From: Ficedula albicollis
Taxonomy: Eukaryota > Chordata > Aves > Passeriformes > Muscicapidae
Direction of reading: 5' to 3'
Assembly: GCF_000247815.1 (NCBI RefSeq)
Contig: NC_021686.1
Coordinates: forward strand, 10,452,746-10,516,745
DNA: 64,000 bases
The notes under the pieces are model-generated. The model saw only the letters and a program-made list of their open reading frames with translations, was not told the origin of the DNA and searched no databases. The position numbers and the translations under genes were made by a program. Below are positions 62,801 through 64,000 of this stretch, one piece after another (within the stretch, counting starts at the first letter, position 1; each line of letters opens with the position of its first letter).

Positions 62801-63950
62801 TGAGTGTGGGGTGAGAGAGCTTGGGCTGTGATTCAACAGAGCCAAAAATATCCCCATCCTCTCAAAGTGTAGTGCCTCTGGAGTCCTGTAGCTGCCATTG
62901 TTTGAAATGCTCTGCACGAGCGGGCTGAAAGTGTTGCTGATGATCAGTGTGCTTGTCCCTGGTGTCATTTTGTCCTCTCTCCCTGCAGAACTTCGAGGTG
63001 GAAGCTGATGACCTGGTGACCATTTCGGAGCTGGGCCGTGGGGCCTACGGCGTGGTGGAGAAGGTCCGGCACGCCCAGAGTGGCACCATCATGGCTGTGA
63101 AGGTGAGGGAGGACGCCTGGGGGGGACTGGGAGCACCAGGGGCAGCCCCAAGGGAGCAGAGCAACTGCTGAGCTCCGCTGGTTGTGGCAAAACAGGGCTG
63201 GGCTTATCTGGGTTTGGCAGCCCGTGGTGTTCCTGGTGTGGTTTGGCCAGGGAAGGGTCGGTGCTGATACTGGCTGGGCACGGTGGGATTGATAACAGGC
63301 TTGGAAATCCAGGATTGGTGCCTGCAGTGCAAGGCTGGGGTGTCAGAGTGCCTGTCCAGGCTGCTGGCCTGGCCCTGCATCCCCTGCAGAGCGTGCCAAG
63401 GTTTGCTCGTTAAGGTTCTGTCAATTTGGGCGTGTCCTCCTGGGTGCTGCTGGCTGCAAAATAAGGATAAAACACCCTGGCTTCAGAGCTGCAGGTCCTG
63501 GGTCAGGCTGGGGGATGGTGGTGTTACTCCACCTACACCAAACCCTTGTTCTTTCTCACTTGTCTCAGAGGATTCGAGCCACTGTGAACACTCAGGAGCA
63601 GAAGAGGTTGTTGATGGACCTGGACATCTCCATGAGGACAGTGGACTGCTTCTACACAGTCACCTTCTACGGAGCCCTGTTCCGTGAGGTACTGCCCTGG
63701 TGGGTGCCTGGGGCTGTGGGGTGGCACTGGAGGCACCAAACTGTCCCCAAACACCTGTGTTCTTCAGCCCAGCTCTTTACCTCCCTCAGATTTCCAGGAA
63801 TTCCCTCTCAGCTGCTTTTCTCTCCATCCACAGGGTGACGTGTGGATCTGCATGGAGCTCATGGACACCTCCCTAGATAAATTCTACAAGAAAGTACTGG
63901 AGAAGAAGAAAACCATCCCTGAAGACATTTTGGGGAAAATGGCTGTGTCT
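53822..63950 (+). CDS. MAP2K3: MAP kinase kinase 3 (MKK3), partial: first seven coding exons
   Basis: Segments 53822-53837, 58345-58377, 58752-58821, 60557-60605, 62989-63102, 63569-63688 and 63834-63950 join in phase to 173 codons; the rest lies beyond the window. MKK3 is the dual-specificity kinase that phosphorylates p38 MAP kinases in the cytoplasm. The docking (D) site is at 18-27: basic KGKKKR followed by L25-R-I27. PPRNLDSRTFITIGD is at 41-55, the glycine loop GRGAYG at 72-77, and the ATP-binding lysine in MAVK is Lys94. MDTSLDKFY and the stretch to GKMAVS follow. It is MAP2K3 rather than its paralogue MAP2K6 because of NLDSRTFITIGD and VDCFYTV. The start was chosen for its strong Kozak context (A at -3, G at +4) and phase. 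The activation loop and catalytic HRD/DFG motifs are outside the window. Confidence 0.93.
53838..58344 (+). other. MAP2K3: MAP2K3 intron 1, no separate gene
   Basis: GC-rich intron. Two 250-codon frames overlap each other at 57406-58381 in different frames, which shows low stop density rather than coding. No RNA gene or repeat family was recognised. Confidence 0.5.
58345..58377 (+). CDS. MAP2K3: MAP2K3 exon 2, 33-nt microexon
   Basis: Acceptor tctttcag|AT, donor CCAG|gtaagt. It encodes DSKGSLEPHKP (residues 6-16). Both ends are in phase 1, so skipping it would keep the frame and delete 11 residues just before the docking site. Confidence 0.8.
58752..58821 (+). CDS. MAP2K3: MAP2K3 exon 3: p38 docking site
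   Basis: Acceptor cttccag|TG, donor CAAC|gtaggt. It encodes VKGKKKRDLRITCVPIKPPV and ANT, matching the basic/hydrophobic D-site of human MKK3. Confidence 0.9.
60557..60605 (+). CDS. MAP2K3: MAP2K3 exon 4
   Basis: Acceptor tcttgcag|GCC, donor AAA|gtacgt. It encodes TPPRNLDSRTFITIGDK, nearly identical to the human segment. Confidence 0.95.
62989..63102 (+). CDS. MAP2K3: MAP2K3 exon 5: glycine loop and ATP lysine
   Basis: Acceptor ccctgcag|AAC, donor AAG|gtgagg, 38 whole codons. It encodes NFEVEADDLVTISELGRGAY through IMAVK. Confidence 0.97.
63569..63688 (+). CDS. MAP2K3: MAP2K3 exon 6
   Basis: Acceptor tgtctcag|AGG, donor GAG|gtactg, 40 whole codons. It encodes RIRATVNTQEQKRLLMDLDI through GALFRE. 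Confidence 0.97.
63834..63950 (+). CDS. MAP2K3: MAP2K3 exon 7, last in window
   Basis: Acceptor catccacag|GGT, donor TCT|gtgagt, 39 whole codons. It encodes GDVWICMELMDTSLDKFYKK through MAVS. The gene continues after the right edge. Confidence 0.97.
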
Positions 63951-64000
63951 GTGAGTGGCTCTTGGGTTTCTGGATGGGTTTGTGCAGGCCCTGAGCCTGC

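Overview
The window is nuclear DNA from a vertebrate, almost certainly a bird. Genes are split by GT-AG introns. Promoters are small and CpG-rich. The only interspersed repeats I recognise are short, mostly 3'-end fragments of CR1-like LINEs, with no SINE background. Four protein-coding genes are recognisable in the order DHRS7B (+), TMEM11 (-), NATD1 (-), MAP2K3 (+). This is the order and orientation known from human 17p11.2, so the block looks like an intact ancestral vertebrate neighbourhood. No bacterial-type operon, CRISPR array, tRNA or rRNA gene was seen. I also found no convincing undescribed protein system; the unusual content is structural (repeats, homopolymers, a duplication, promoter motifs).

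Layout. 1-260: CR1 remnant. 300-10094: DHRS7B, promoter plus seven coding exons, complete (324 aa reconstructed). 10095-14252: tail-to-tail spacer carrying the 3' ends of DHRS7B and TMEM11. 14253-14769: main coding exon of TMEM11. Its 9-kb upstream intron leads to a CpG-rich promoter at about 23.1-23.4 kb, but the short first coding exon cannot be found; an uninterrupted run of 774 C sits where it should be. 28147-37042: NATD1, three exons, complete (110 aa). Its first intron contains a 1,557-bp tandem duplication with one difference noticed, and its promoter is flanked by an 11-bp minisatellite. 37.8-53.0 kb: intergenic, with CR1 pieces, a poly-C run inside a 34-bp direct duplication, a 17-bp minisatellite of about 30 copies, a CpG island without an assigned gene, and a third poly-C run. 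53071-63950: MAP2K3 promoter and first seven coding exons (173 aa); the gene continues beyond the right edge.

The genes are housekeeping or signalling genes that do not form a pathway. DHRS7B is an ether-lipid SDR enzyme, TMEM11 a mitochondrial membrane-shaping protein, NATD1 a small GNAT-like protein, and MAP2K3 the p38 MAP-kinase kinase. One possible regulatory link is that the DHRS7B and MAP2K3 promoters share a 16-bp ETS plus CRE-like element differing at one base.

Exon boundaries were placed by splice consensus, reading-frame phase and recalled similarity to the human proteins. No alignment was run. Transcription starts, UTR ends and the reality of the long poly-C runs cannot be settled from sequence alone.
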